From the NCBI GenBank assembly GCA_019038645.1, contig JAHOYT010000035.1, positions 1 to 63,373 on the forward strand: a stretch of 63,373 bases of DNA. The letters are read 5' to 3'. Every line of letters begins with the position of its first letter. Position 1 is the stretch's first letter. Source of the stretch: Bacteroidales bacterium. Lineage in GTDB: Bacteria; Bacteroidota; Bacteroidia; Bacteroidales; UBA12077. The notes under the pieces were generated by a model. It saw only the letters and a list, made by a program, of their open reading frames with translations, was not told the DNA's origin and ran no database searches. Shown piece by piece: positions 8,446 through 17,071 of the stretch. Both the position numbers and the translations under genes were made by a program.

Positions 8446-9399
8446 TTATACCCAGTCTTCGTGTTGAATTTTACCATTAACGTCGACTGTTATCGATTTA
8501 ATCGGAACTTTCCGCGATGCATTCTGAGAAGCTATTTGAGCCATTTGTAAAATACCACCGCAACAAGGCACTGTCATTTTCATTACTGTGATAGTGTTTA
8601 CTTTTGCGTCGTCAATCAGGGAAATTAACTTTTGGACATAAACGTCAGTATTTGAATCTAATTTAGGACAGGCAATGGCTAGTGTTTTTCCTTTTAAATG
8701 TTTATTATGAAAATCGCCTAATGAAAATGCAACACAATCAGCCGCCAAAACAAGATCCGAATTTTGAAAATGTGATGCTGCCGGATTAATCAGATGCATT
8801 TGAACCGGCCAATGTGTTAATTGTGACGGAACATTACCGGTTTGTTCCGCCGGAGCGGATTCAGGCTTATTGAATGATTGTGATAGCGAACCAGGGCATC
8901 CTCCGTCATGTTCATGATGGTGATGTTCATGTTGGTGATGATTATTATCCTGATTATGCTCATCGTCACTACAGCCACAAGCAGCTGGAGTAGACTCCTT
9001 TTCTTCAGGTGCTCCATTATGTACCAGAGAAATAATTTGGTCAACATCAAAATCGATATTTTCACTATTTTCCTGCATCCATTTTACGCCTTGATTGTAA
9101 AAACCAATCTCATTATGATCTTTTAAGTGAGTTAGATGTGCTATAATTGTATTTTCACCTTTTTTAACCATTTCTTTAATTACAGCAATTTCATCGTATG
9201 GTTGAGCTTCACGTTCTATAATTTCAATTGCTCCCTCAGGGCAATGACCAATACAAGCACCTAATCCATCACACATTAAATCACTGATCAATCTTGCTTT
9301 GCCATCAATCATCTGTAATGCACCTTCGTGGCAGTTTGGTATACATTCGCCGCATCCGGTACATTTTTCTTCATCTATTTCTATTATTTCTCTTTTCAT
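8446..9399 (-). CDS. Ferredoxin-like 4Fe-4S protein with His-rich linker
   Basis: A 317-residue cytosolic Fe-S protein. The N-terminus has two cluster motifs: C13-x2-C16-x2-C19-x3-C23 (CTGCGECIPNCHEGA) and C43-x5-C49-x3-C53 (CDGLGACIGHCPEGA), the second lacking one usual Cys. Residues 141-168 form a linker with CGC, a run of His between 148 and 164, and GGCPG. The C-terminal domain (about 200-317) has Cys222, Cys244 and a VPCCGG motif at 278-282, typical of proteins often called 4Fe-4S binding or ATP-binding iron-sulfur proteins. Reaction unknown; a redox carrier or metal-delivery role is inferred. It is the first gene downstream of the divergent-free spacer behind the Rrf2 gene. Confidence 0.85.
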   Translation of the reverse strand: MKREIIEIDEEKCTGCGECIPNCHEGALQMIDGKARLISDLMCDGLGACIGHCPEGAIEIIEREAQPYDEIAVIKEMVKKGENTIIAHLTHLKDHNEIGFYNQGVKWMQENSENIDFDVDQIISLVHNGAPEEKESTPAACGCSDDEHNQDNNHHQHEHHHHEHDGGCPGSLSQSFNKPESAPAEQTGNVPSQLTHWPVQMHLINPAASHFQNSDLVLAADCVAFSLGDFHNKHLKGKTLAIACPKLDSNTDVYVQKLISLIDDAKVNTITVMKMTVPCCGGILQMAQIASQNASRKVPIKSITVDVNGKIQHEDWV

Positions 9400-9486
9400 A
9401 TCTTATTTAAAAAAACAATTAAGTAAACGAGTACCAAAAAAACGAATTGTTTTTCACTCGACCAAATTTTTTTAGATGATTTTTGT

Positions 9487-9502
9487 CATGTCAATTGGCA
9501 TG
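9487..9502. promoter_or_regulatory. Imperfect palindrome, candidate operator
   Basis: CATGTCAATTGGCATG is a 16-base inverted repeat with one mismatched pair, about 88 bases upstream of the Fe-S protein start and downstream of the Rrf2 gene. It could be the binding site of that Rrf2 regulator or of a Crp/Fnr-type protein. No function is shown. Confidence 0.4.
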
Positions 9503-9674
9503 TATTAACAGTTTGAGGATGTAATGCCCAAGCTGTGAATGGAATAATGGTGTGTTTTAGCGACACGAAAAATTAAATTTGCTCGTTTTGAAAAAGCATT
9601 GGGACGTCAGGTGCAATTATTCACTACTAAAATCCAGGTGATAAAAATTATTTTGGGTCTAATATCTCATCTAA

Positions 9675-10073
9675 TTACAGATACATATCCACCGTTTGTC
9701 CTTGTAAATAATTCTTAAATTCAAGCGTCATTTTGCTGGTAACATTTTTAAAAATACATTTATCAAAAGGACAGATAGGTTTATCCATTGGGCATGTGCT
9801 AATTTCAATTACACCTTCAATTACCTCATAAAGCTCCAGAAAGCTAATATCTTCGGCTTTCTTTTTTAAAGAAAAACCACCACTTGGGCCTCGTTGTGAA
9901 GTTAAATATCCGGCCTTAACCAGTCGTTGCATTACTTTAGCAACATGATGTTTTGATGTACTGGTACGTTCGGCGATTTTTATTACATTTAATCCTTCTT
10001 TTTCGCGCGCAATAAGGATAATACCGTGTAAAGCTATGGAAGCCGCTTCTGAGAGTGAAAATACTTTTGACAT
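9675..10073 (-). CDS. Rrf2-family transcriptional regulator (NsrR/IscR-like)
   Basis: A 132-residue winged-helix regulator. The N-terminal HTH (LSEAASIALHGIILIA, then STSKHHVAKVMQRLVKAGYL, and the wing RGPSGGFSL) is followed by the three-cysteine cluster site C94-x6-C101-x4-C106 (CPMDKPICPFDKC), as in NsrR and IscR, which sense nitric oxide or Fe-S status with a cluster. The gene is upstream, on the same strand, of an Fe-S protein, cupins and a YgbA-type gene, which points to NO or redox control of them. A -7 element lies just upstream. Confidence 0.9.
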   Translation of the reverse strand: MSKVFSLSEAASIALHGIILIAREKEGLNVIKIAERTSTSKHHVAKVMQRLVKAGYLTSQRGPSGGFSLKKKAEDISFLELYEVIEGVIEISTCPMDKPICPFDKCIFKNVTSKMTLEFKNYLQGQTVDMYL

Positions 10074-10109
10074 ATTGGTCTTTTTAGGTAATTCTGGTAA
10101 TTAAATGCT

Positions 10110-10117
10110 CAAATGTA
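10110..10117 (-). promoter_or_regulatory. -7 promoter element for the Rrf2 gene
   Basis: On the minus strand this reads TACATTTG, an exact match to TAnnTTTG, 36 bases before the Rrf2 start codon. No good -33 box is seen. Confidence 0.45.
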
Positions 10118-10299
10118 ATGAAATATTTTTTATTAACAGTTAAAACAGTGTAATATGTTGATGTAACAGGCCTTTATGGAATTTTGCTTTATATATATTT
10201 TAAAAATTGTTGAATAGAAATCCGGTGAAATGAACAATTCTGCTCATTGTTTATTTAATTTTACAGATTAATATAATACTTAGAAAACAAAATATATAA

Positions 10300-11094
10300 A
10301 TGAAACAATATCTCAACCTGCTTGATCATGTTATAAAAAACGGAGTAAAAAAGGAAGATCGAACCGGAACAGGAACTATCAGTACTTTTGGTTATCAGAT
10401 GAGATTTAATTTACAGGATGGATTTCCGTTGCTCACTACCAAAAAACTTCATTTAAGATCTATTATTTATGAATTACTATGGTTTTTAAATGGAGATACG
10501 AATGTAAAATATTTGAATGACCATAAAGTAAAAATTTGGGATGAGTGGGCTAACGAAAATGGTGATTTGGGAAATATTTATGGACATCAGTGGAGATCAT
10601 GGCCGGCGCCTAATGGAGAATCTGTTGATCAGATTTCTCAGATTATTAATTCAATTAAAAACAATCCTGATTCACGACGACATATTGTAAGTGCTTGGAA
10701 TGTAGGTGATTTAAACAATATGGCGTTGCCTCCTTGTCATATTTTGTTTCAATTTTATGTGGCTGATGGCAAATTATCTTGTCAGTTGTATCAACGAAGT
10801 GCAGATATATTTTTGGGCGTTCCGTTTAATATTGCATCATATGCTATTTTATTAAAAATGGTTGCGCAGGCAACAGGACTGGAACCTTTTGAGTTTATTC
10901 ATACATTAGGTGATGCCCATATTTATATAAATCACATTGAGCAAGTAAAATTGCAGTTATCGCGCGAACCAAAATTTTTGCCAAACCTAAAAATGAATTT
11001 TGATAAAAATGATATTTTTTCTTTTGAATTTGATGATTTTGAACTGGAGAATTATGATCCGCATCCACATATAAAGGGAGCGATATCAGTATAA
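10300..11094 (+). CDS. thyA: Thymidylate synthase
   Basis: ThyA methylates dUMP to dTMP with methylenetetrahydrofolate, giving dihydrofolate. It is 264 residues, the exact length of the E. coli enzyme. The N-terminal [16 protein letters not shown] binds phosphate, the active-site segment [11 protein letters not shown]...[13 protein letters not shown] carries the nucleophile Cys146, and the C-terminus [11 protein letters not shown] is the closing tail. The folA gene follows 28 bases later, so the product dihydrofolate is recycled by the next enzyme in the operon. Confidence 0.98.
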   Translation: MKQYLNLLDHVIKNGVKKEDRTGTGTISTFGYQMRFNLQDGFPLLTTKKLHLRSIIYELLWFLNGDTNVKYLNDHKVKIWDEWANENGDLGNIYGHQWRSWPAPNGESVDQISQIINSIKNNPDSRRHIVSAWNVGDLNNMALPPCHILFQFYVADGKLSCQLYQRSADIFLGVPFNIASYAILLKMVAQATGLEPFEFIHTLGDAHIYINHIEQVKLQLSREPKFLPNLKMNFDKNDIFSFEFDDFELENYDPHPHIKGAISV

Positions 11095-11122
11095 TGAACA
11101 ATTAATAATTAATAATTTTAAT

Positions 11123-11608
11123 ATGTTATCTATAATAGTGGCGGTAGCCGGAAACAATGTAATTGGAAAGGATAACGATCTGATTTGGCATTTGCCCCGG
11201 GATTTAAAGCATTTTAAGGAAACAACCATAGGGCATTATGTAATTCAGGGCAGGAAAACCTACGAATCGTGTGGAAGACCTTTGCCAAACAGAACGAACG
11301 TAATAATTACAAGAGATAAAAATTATACAGCTGATGGTTGTATTGTTGTTCATTCATTAGAACAGGCAATTTTTGAAGCAAAAAATGATCCTGAAGCTTT
11401 TATTATTGGTGGTGGGAAAATCTATGAACAGGCTTTATCATTGGTTGACAGAATATATTTAACAAAAATCCATCATTTATTTGAAGGTGACACATACTTT
11501 CCTGAAATTAAAAAGGATGAATGGACAGAGGTTGACCGGAGAGATTTTGAAGCAGATGAAAAGAATAAATATCCTTTTACAATATTGATATTGGATAGGA
11601 AGAAATAA
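11123..11608 (+). CDS. folA: Dihydrofolate reductase
   Basis: FolA reduces dihydrofolate to tetrahydrofolate with NADPH. The 161-residue sequence has the standard features: VAVAGNNVIGKDNDLIWHLP (Trp loop), DLKHFKETTIGHYVIQGRKT with the NADPH site, and FIIGGGKIYEQAL. The acidic active-site residue in the position after Pro is Asp (LPRDLKHF). It directly follows thyA, as in many bacteria, and is followed by a strong terminator shared with clpX. Confidence 0.97.
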   Translation: MLSIIVAVAGNNVIGKDNDLIWHLPRDLKHFKETTIGHYVIQGRKTYESCGRPLPNRTNVIITRDKNYTADGCIVVHSLEQAIFEAKNDPEAFIIGGGKIYEQALSLVDRIYLTKIHHLFEGDTYFPEIKKDEWTEVDRRDFEADEKNKYPFTILILDRKK

Positions 11609-11620
11609 AAGCTCACAAAA

Positions 11621-11649
11621 CCGCCCGGCTGCTTTGAGAGGCCAGGCGG
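11621..11649 (+). other. GC-rich hairpin before terminator
   Basis: CCGCCCGGC (11621-11629) can pair with GCCAGGCGG (11641-11649) with one mismatch, a striking GC-rich stem in AT-rich surroundings. No T tract follows, so it is either an mRNA 3'-end stabiliser for thyA-folA or a remnant of a repeat. Confidence 0.45.
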
Positions 11650-11660
11650 ATAATCTAATA

Positions 11661-11691
11661 AAAAACAGCCACTTTATTAGTGGCTGTTTTT
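11661..11691. terminator. Strong bidirectional terminator between folA and clpX
   Basis: Perfect 13-base stem AAAAACAGCCACT / AGTGGCTGTTTTT with loop TTATT. The A and T runs at both ends make it work in either direction between the convergent folA and clpX. Confidence 0.88.
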
Positions 11692-11730
11692 GTTTGTAAA
11701 CCGTGATTCGGATTTATGTTAAATTAAAAA

Positions 11731-12951
11731 TTATGCAGCTTTTAACCTTTGGATATTTATTTTACCCATTTTTTCTTTTGCATATTCAAAAGTAATATTT
11801 ACCTCTGTTTCATCTTTCGATGGCATGTCAAACATTACATCCATCATAATAGCTTCGCAAATGGAACGTAATCCTCTGGCTCCTAATTTAAATTCGATTG
11901 CTTTATCTACAATGTAATCAAATACTTCCTCTTCAAAACTTAATTTTACACCATCCATATCAAAAAGCTTTTCGTATTGCTTAATAATGGCATTTTTAGG
12001 TTCCGTAAGAATTCTTCTTAATGCTTTTTTCTGAAGTGGATCTAAATAAGTTAATACAGGTAACCGCCCAATAATTTCTGGAATTAATCCAAATGATTTT
12101 AAATCCTGAGGTGCAATGTATTGTAATAAATTGTCTCTGTCGATCTGATCTTTTTTCTTGCTGGCTGAGTATCCAACAACCTGAGTATTTAGTCTGTGAC
12201 CAATTTTGCGCTCTATTCCATCAAAAGCACCACCACAAATAAATAGTATGTTCTTGGTATTTACCGGAATCATTTTCTGATCGGGATGCTTACGGCCACC
12301 TTGTGGTGGAACATTAATAATTGATCCTTCCAGCAATTTTAATAATCCTTGCTGAACACCTTCTCCTGAAACGTCTCGTGTAATTGATGGATTATCACCT
12401 TTACGTGCAATTTTATCAATTTCATCAATAAAAACGATGCCTTTTTCTGCAGCTTCAACATTATAATCAGCAACCTGTAATAATCGGGTTAAAATACTTT
12501 CAATATCTTCACCAACATAACCGGCTTCGGTTAGTACAGTTGCATCAACAATTGTAAACGGAACGTGAAGCATCTTAGCAATGGTTCTTGCCAAAAGAGT
12601 TTTTCCTGTTCCTGTTTCACCCACAAGAACAATATTTGATTTTTCAATTTCAATATCTTCCTTGTCATTCTTGTTAGTTTGCAACAGTCTTTTATAATGA
12701 TTGTATACTGCTACCGAAAGGTATTTTTTAGCTTCTTCCTGACCAATAACATACTGATCAAGAAAATCTTTAATCTCTATGGGTTTAAGTAATTCCAGCT
12801 GATTTACATCAAAATCACCCTTTTTCTGAAGTTCTTCCAGAACTATATCGTGTGCCTGCTCAATACAACGATCACAGATATGTCCTGATAATCCTGCAAT
12901 TAAAAGATTTGTATCTTTTTTTTCTCTCCCACAAAACGAACACTTATCCAT
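11731..12951 (-). CDS. clpX: ATP-dependent Clp protease ATP-binding subunit ClpX
   Basis: ClpX unfolds substrates and feeds them to ClpP. The 406 residues start with the C4 zinc finger (C4, C7, C26, C29), then Walker A GETGTGKT, Walker [11 protein letters not shown], the pore region and the sensor-2 motif GARGLRSI. The loop that usually carries IGF for docking to ClpP reads [11 protein letters not shown], so IGF is replaced by VGY. It is the third gene of tig-clpP-clpX, but a terminator hairpin separates it from clpP, so part of its expression may depend on read-through or its own promoter. Confidence 0.97.
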   Translation of the reverse strand: MDKCSFCGREKKDTNLLIAGLSGHICDRCIEQAHDIVLEELQKKGDFDVNQLELLKPIEIKDFLDQYVIGQEEAKKYLSVAVYNHYKRLLQTNKNDKEDIEIEKSNIVLVGETGTGKTLLARTIAKMLHVPFTIVDATVLTEAGYVGEDIESILTRLLQVADYNVEAAEKGIVFIDEIDKIARKGDNPSITRDVSGEGVQQGLLKLLEGSIINVPPQGGRKHPDQKMIPVNTKNILFICGGAFDGIERKIGHRLNTQVVGYSASKKKDQIDRDNLLQYIAPQDLKSFGLIPEIIGRLPVLTYLDPLQKKALRRILTEPKNAIIKQYEKLFDMDGVKLSFEEEVFDYIVDKAIEFKLGARGLRSICEAIMMDVMFDMPSKDETEVNITFEYAKEKMGKINIQRLKAA

Positions 12952-13001
12952 TGTACTAATAGTATTAATTAATGAGGCAAATTTACGGGATTAATTATAA
13001 T

Positions 13002-13028
13002 AAAAAAACCGCATTTTGATTAATGCGG
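13002..13028 (-). terminator. Terminator or attenuator between clpP and clpX
   Basis: On the minus strand CCGCATT / AATGCGG forms a 7-base stem with a 6-base loop followed by seven T, 25 bases past the clpP stop. It would end or reduce transcription before clpX. Confidence 0.72.
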
Positions 13029-13052
13029 CTTAATTTTGGGTAAAAAGTATAT

Positions 13053-13736
13053 TTATTTCTTATTTCCGTTTCTTAACAGCACTTCATCAATCATTCCGTA
13101 CTTTTTCGCCTCTTCAGCTGTCATCCAGAAATCACGATCAGAGTCTTTTTCAATTTTCTTAAAAGTATTACCGGTGTGTATTGCTAATATTTCGTATAAT
13201 TCTTTCTTTAATTTAAGAATTTCGCGTGCCGTAATCTCAATATCAGTTGCCTGACCCTGAGCACCGCCCATTGGCTGGTGTATCATTACTCTTGAATGAG
13301 TAAGAGCCGTGCGTTTGCCTTTTGTTCCGGATGCAAGTAAAACAGCACCCATGGAAGCCGCCATACCTGTACAAATGGTTGCTATATCAGGACTAATGTA
13401 TTGCATAGTATCATAGATCCCTAATCCGGCGTGAACTCCGCCACCAGGTGTATTCATATATACCTGAATATCTTTTGACGGATCGGTTGATTCAAGGAAA
13501 AGTAATTGTGCCTGAATAATATTAGCAACATAATCGTCAATCGGTACACCTAAAAAGAGAATTCTGTCCATCATAAGACGGGAGAATACATCCATTTGGG
13601 CAATATTTAACTGACGTTCTTCAATAATCGTTGGCGATATATAATTATCATAAACTGAAGAATATTTTTCCAACGATAGGCTGCTGATACCAATATGCTT
13701 GGTTGCATATTTTTTAAATTCGTCTTTCGGAATCAT
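13053..13736 (-). CDS. clpP: ATP-dependent Clp protease proteolytic subunit ClpP
   Basis: ClpP is the serine protease barrel that degrades proteins delivered by ClpX. The catalytic triad is visible with the spacing of E. coli ClpP: Ser128 in [10 protein letters not shown], His153 in [10 protein letters not shown], and Asp202 in DSDRDFWM. At 227 residues it carries an N-terminal stretch of about 30 residues before the core, in the range of a propeptide. It lies between tig (55-base gap upstream) and clpX. Confidence 0.97.
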   Translation of the reverse strand: MIPKDEFKKYATKHIGISSLSLEKYSSVYDNYISPTIIEERQLNIAQMDVFSRLMMDRILFLGVPIDDYVANIIQAQLLFLESTDPSKDIQVYMNTPGGGVHAGLGIYDTMQYISPDIATICTGMAASMGAVLLASGTKGKRTALTHSRVMIHQPMGGAQGQATDIEITAREILKLKKELYEILAIHTGNTFKKIEKDSDRDFWMTAEEAKKYGMIDEVLLRNGNKK

Positions 13737-13790
13737 AATTTTAATCAGATTTAATTAGTAGCTGATAAAGTTAGTTAAATTTGGACTAAA

Positions 13791-15185
13791 TTATTTACTT
13801 TTCTTTTTATCTTTTTTCTGATCTTTTTCCTTATCTGTTTCCCAAAGCTTTTGAAAATCTTCAACAGTAATTTCTTTATTATCAAGCTTAATAGATTCTT
13901 TTATGAAATCAACTACTTTATCTTCGAATTTCTTCTCGTAAAGATTTCTTTTCTCACCATCTTTTTTTAGAATCTCTTGTGCATATTGCTCTAATTGTTC
14001 ATCGGGCATGTTTGCCAGGCCATACTGAGCAAACTGAGCTGCAGTAACTTCTTTGGCTGCATCAAGAACTTCGCTTTCTTCTACTTTGATTTCGTTATCT
14101 CTTATAATCTTATCTTTAATCAATTGCCATTTTAAATCGTCTTCGAATTTAGGATATTCTTCTTCGATTTGTTCAGCAGTAAATTTGCCTTCATTTACAA
14201 CAGTTAACCAACGCTTTAAAAACTCTGTTGGTAATTCAGGATTTATTTTCTCTACAAACTTTTGTTTTGCATCGATCATGAATCTGTAATCTGTTTCACG
14301 AACAAAATTTAATTTTACTTCTTCAGTAACTTTTGCTTTGAACTCCTTGTCAGATTTTATTACATCTTTACCAAAAGCTTTATCGTATAATTCCTGATTA
14401 ATTTCTGCTTTTTCGAAACGCTGAATTTTTACAATTTCGAACTGGAAATCACCGTTTATTTCTTTTGCAACTTCTTTATCCATTTTTAACATGGAAGCTA
14501 TTTCGGAATCGCTTGGATAAGCTTTACGAACATCAAAATCTACTTTATCACCAACTTTTTTACCTGCAAATGTTGCTTTAATATCTGCGTCTTTAATGTA
14601 TTCAATAGTTATTCTTACATCATCAGCTTTGATTCCATCTTCCAGAATTTTTCCTTCTTCATTTAGCTGAATAAAATTACCCGAAAGCATTTCAATATCT
14701 GTTGTTACTTCAGCATCCTTAAATTCGCCAAATTTACGGGCATAATTATCGGTGTTTGATTCTAATAATTTATCATCAACCTTGATATCATAATAAGGAA
14801 CCTTATCTTTTTTCGAAAGTTTTATTTCAACTTCGGGTGCAATAGCCACATCGAACAAAAATTCAAATTCGGTTTCGTTGTCGAAATCGGCAGTTTTCTG
14901 ATTTTCAGCAGGTAATGGTTCTCCAAGAAGGTTTAATTTTTCGTCGCGTATGTAGTTGGTAAGAGATTCAGAAATAAGCTTATTTACTTCTTCTACAAGA
15001 ATTCCTTTACCATACATTTTGTTGATTAAACCAATTGGGACTTTGCCAGGACGGAAACCATCAATTCGGGCTTTCTTACGGTAATCTTTAATAACAGTTT
15101 CTACTTTTTCAGCATAATCATCTTTTGAAATGTTTACCTTAAGCACCGCTGTTAAATCATTAATGTTCTCTTTAACTATGTTCAT
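13791..15185 (-). CDS. tig: Trigger factor (ribosome-associated chaperone)
   Basis: Trigger factor binds near the ribosomal exit tunnel and shields nascent chains. The N-terminal ribosome-binding signature GFRPGKVPIGLINKMYGKG is clear at about residues 43-61. The middle FKBP-like segment (about 145-235) is divergent and probably without isomerase activity, as is common in Bacteroidota. The C-terminal helical arms follow, ending in a Lys-rich tail. At 464 residues its length is normal. It leads tig-clpP-clpX, the classic chaperone-protease order. Confidence 0.94.
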   Translation of the reverse strand: MNIVKENINDLTAVLKVNISKDDYAEKVETVIKDYRKKARIDGFRPGKVPIGLINKMYGKGILVEEVNKLISESLTNYIRDEKLNLLGEPLPAENQKTADFDNETEFEFLFDVAIAPEVEIKLSKKDKVPYYDIKVDDKLLESNTDNYARKFGEFKDAEVTTDIEMLSGNFIQLNEEGKILEDGIKADDVRITIEYIKDADIKATFAGKKVGDKVDFDVRKAYPSDSEIASMLKMDKEVAKEINGDFQFEIVKIQRFEKAEINQELYDKAFGKDVIKSDKEFKAKVTEEVKLNFVRETDYRFMIDAKQKFVEKINPELPTEFLKRWLTVVNEGKFTAEQIEEEYPKFEDDLKWQLIKDKIIRDNEIKVEESEVLDAAKEVTAAQFAQYGLANMPDEQLEQYAQEILKKDGEKRNLYEKKFEDKVVDFIKESIKLDNKEITVEDFQKLWETDKEKDQKKDKKKSK

Positions 15186-15217
15186 TACTTATGTGTTTGA
15201 GAATTTATAAATTTTAA

Positions 15218-15260
15218 AAACCGCCAAACCACCGATTCTGCTCGATAGTTTAAGCGGTTT
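15218..15260 (-). terminator. Probable terminator of the tRNA-Leu transcript
   Basis: On the minus strand AAACCGC (from 15260) pairs with GCGGTTT (to 15218) around a 29-base loop and is followed by T-rich sequence, 12 bases past the tRNA 3' end. The long loop makes it a moderate call. Confidence 0.45.
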
Positions 15261-15271
15261 GATTTGTTAAG

Positions 15272-15353
15272 TGCGGATGAAGGGACTCGAACCCCCACGC
15301 CTTTCGGCACTAGATCCTAAGTCTAGCTCGGCTACCAATTACGACACATCCGC
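15272..15353 (-). tRNA. tRNA-Leu (anticodon UAG)
   Basis: On the minus strand an 82-base class II tRNA folds: acceptor arms GCGGATG and CATCCGC with discriminator A, anticodon stem CTAGA/TCTAG with loop CTTAGGA giving anticodon TAG, long variable arm TGCCGAAAGGCG typical of tRNA-Leu, and T arm GGGGGTTCGAGTCCC. CCA is not encoded. It reads CUA leucine codons. Confidence 0.95.
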
Positions 15354-15364
15354 AAAAGTGAGTG

Positions 15365-15372
15365 CAAATATA
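15365..15372 (-). promoter_or_regulatory. -7 promoter element for tRNA-Leu
   Basis: Reads TATATTTG on the minus strand, an exact TAnnTTTG match. Its edge is 11 bases from the tRNA 5' end, so transcription would begin just before the tRNA. Confidence 0.55.
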
Positions 15373-15528
15373 TTACAAATTTTTATATTACACAGAATAA
15401 TTTAATAAATTATTAACTCCTAACCGGGTTTTGTTAATATAAAGATTAATAAAGTTTTCGGAGTTTAATTTAGATTGATTTTTGATAATATTTTCAATAA
15501 CTTGAAACATGTTTTAAAGAGATTTGCT

Positions 15529-16389
15529 ATGAGAAAATCTTTTTATATGTTGGTGGTATTTTTACTCTTTTTTGGGTTTTCTCTAATGGCTCAGGAAGAA
15601 AAAGTATTTCTGAGCTCAAAAATAGAAGCTCTTTGGAAAACTTCAGCTGATTTTAAAACTCCTGAATCGGTTTATTTCTGCAAAAAACTAAATGTAATCT
15701 TTGTTTCTAATATTAACGGGAAACCACTTGAAAAAGACAATAACGGTTTTATTTCAAAATTAGCTCCTGATGGGAATATTGTAAAAGTAGATTGGATAAA
15801 AGGTTTACATGCTCCAAAGGGTATGGGAGTTTATAAAGAAAGACTTTTTGTTACAGATATTGATCGTGTTGCAGAAATTGATATTACAACTGAGCAGATT
15901 GTGAGATTTTATGATGTTCCCGATGCAAAGTTTTTAAATGATATAGTAATTGATGCTGCCGGAAGGATTTATATCTCTGATATGCAAACAAGTGTAATTT
16001 ATATTTTATATAACGGGGTTGTTAAAAAATGGCTGATTGGCAAATCACTTAACGGGCCGAACGGATTATGCTTAATGAAAGATTTTCTACTCATTGGCAC
16101 GCGCGATAAGATACAGAAAGTCAGTATATTAAATAAAACAATTAGCGACTATTTATTAAACACCGGAGGTATTGACGGGTTAATCTGTTATGAAAGCAAG
16201 CATTTAATTTATTCAGACTGGAGTGGCAATATTTATTTAGCTTGTCTTGGCCAGGAAACAAGAAAATTGATGGATACATCTCCTTTAAAGATAAATGCAG
16301 CAGATATTGGATTTGACTATGAGAAAAGGATAATATTTGTTCCTACTTTTTATGATAACCGGGTAATGGCATATCGACTAAAAGACTAA
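15529..16389 (+). CDS. Exported SMP-30/gluconolactonase-like beta-propeller protein
   Basis: The ATG at 15529 gives a standard signal peptide (MRKSFYMLVVFLLFFGFSLMA, cleavage before QEE); an in-frame TTG at 15475 would put 18 unneeded residues in front. The mature protein of about 265 residues has repeated propeller blades of the SMP-30/NHL kind: FKTPESVYFCKKLNVIFVSN, LHAPKGMGVYKERLFVTDID, LNDIVIDAAGRIYISDMQ, LNGPNGLCLM. Family members include lactonases and carbohydrate-binding periplasmic proteins; the substrate here is not known. It overlaps the convergent gene at 16386 by four bases. Confidence 0.78.
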   Translation: MRKSFYMLVVFLLFFGFSLMAQEEKVFLSSKIEALWKTSADFKTPESVYFCKKLNVIFVSNINGKPLEKDNNGFISKLAPDGNIVKVDWIKGLHAPKGMGVYKERLFVTDIDRVAEIDITTEQIVRFYDVPDAKFLNDIVIDAAGRIYISDMQTSVIYILYNGVVKKWLIGKSLNGPNGLCLMKDFLLIGTRDKIQKVSILNKTISDYLLNTGGIDGLICYESKHLIYSDWSGNIYLACLGQETRKLMDTSPLKINAADIGFDYEKRIIFVPTFYDNRVMAYRLKD

Positions 16390-16928
16390 TTTCTTTTCAC
16401 ATAAAATCCCATTTTATCGGGATGATCTGAGACTATCTCATTACCATCAAATTTTCTGAGCATGAAAAGGGAAATAATATCTCCCCCGGCAGCCCAGGAA
16501 AAGAAAATCCCAAAAGAAAGAAAAAACCCATTTCCTAAAATAATTCCTGCAACTGAAGGGATTATGCCCATAATAATAAGAGGCATTACTCCACCAAGTC
16601 GGTAATACTTTACTTTTAGAGGTTCTTTGCAATGACAATACGGAGTTATCCCATTAATGCCGAATTTAATTGATTTAAATCCTTTTTTTGTAAACAACGC
16701 CCAGATTATTCCATGCAGTAATTCGTGAAGAATGATTCCTGCAATCAGAACATAGATAAAAAGCCTCATAAATTCTTTTCTGCCTGTTTCGAAAGTTTCA
16801 AAATCCCAAATCAGAACAAAAGGGATTAAAATAATTGCAGTAACAGGAAAAATCATTATTAGAGAGTAAAGATTGACTTTACCTGTACTTAGAGTGTATT
16901 CCTTTATGTTTTCTGGAGTTAATTTCAT
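16386..16928 (-). CDS. DUF3267 membrane zinc metallopeptidase
   Basis: A 180-residue integral membrane protein. The zinc-binding motif HELLHG begins at His68 (His68, Glu69, His72) inside a hydrophobic segment, as in the DUF3267 putative zincin peptidase family. Other hydrophobic segments lie at 22-40, 56-75 and 112-155. The C-terminal DHPDKMGFYV may provide further ligands. Substrate unknown; the layout resembles site-2-type intramembrane proteases without proof of that activity. It ends inside the tail of the convergent propeller gene with no terminator between them. Confidence 0.82.
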   Translation of the reverse strand: MKLTPENIKEYTLSTGKVNLYSLIMIFPVTAIILIPFVLIWDFETFETGRKEFMRLFIYVLIAGIILHELLHGIIWALFTKKGFKSIKFGINGITPYCHCKEPLKVKYYRLGGVMPLIIMGIIPSVAGIILGNGFFLSFGIFFSWAAGGDIISLFMLRKFDGNEIVSDHPDKMGFYVKRN

Positions 16929-16953
16929 TTCCGGGAAATTAAAATAGAAAATT

Positions 16954-17021
16954 CACACTTCGACAGGCTCAGTGTGACTATTAGGAAATAGAAATTGTCA
17001 TATTGAGCTTGTCGAAATATG
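16954..17021. repeat. Imperfect inverted repeat of dispersed REP-like type
   Basis: Two 25-base arms, 16954-16978 (core TTCGACAGGCTCAGTGTGAC) and 16997-17021 (core GTCATATTGAGCTTGTCGAA), are imperfect reverse complements about 18 bases apart. Sequences of the TTCGACAAGCTCA type are, from general knowledge, common intergenic repeats in many genomes of this phylum. It lies between lptB and the DUF3267 gene. Confidence 0.7.
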
Positions 17022-17071
17022 AATAACTTTCTGTTTTGGATTATCCCATAAATAATTAAAGTTTTCGGGTT

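Noticed and set aside
8908-9126. Plus-strand open frame rich in Met/Ile/Val opposite the Fe-S gene
   Set aside because: It is the antisense of the His-rich linker; the low-complexity CAT repeats create it. No start signals or family match.
11095-11122. TTAATAATTAATAATT stretch between thyA and folA
   Set aside because: Simple AT-rich spacer of an operon; no clear structure or site.
15475-15528. In-frame TTG extension of the propeller protein
   Set aside because: Adds 18 residues in front of a normal signal peptide; the ATG at 15529 is more likely.
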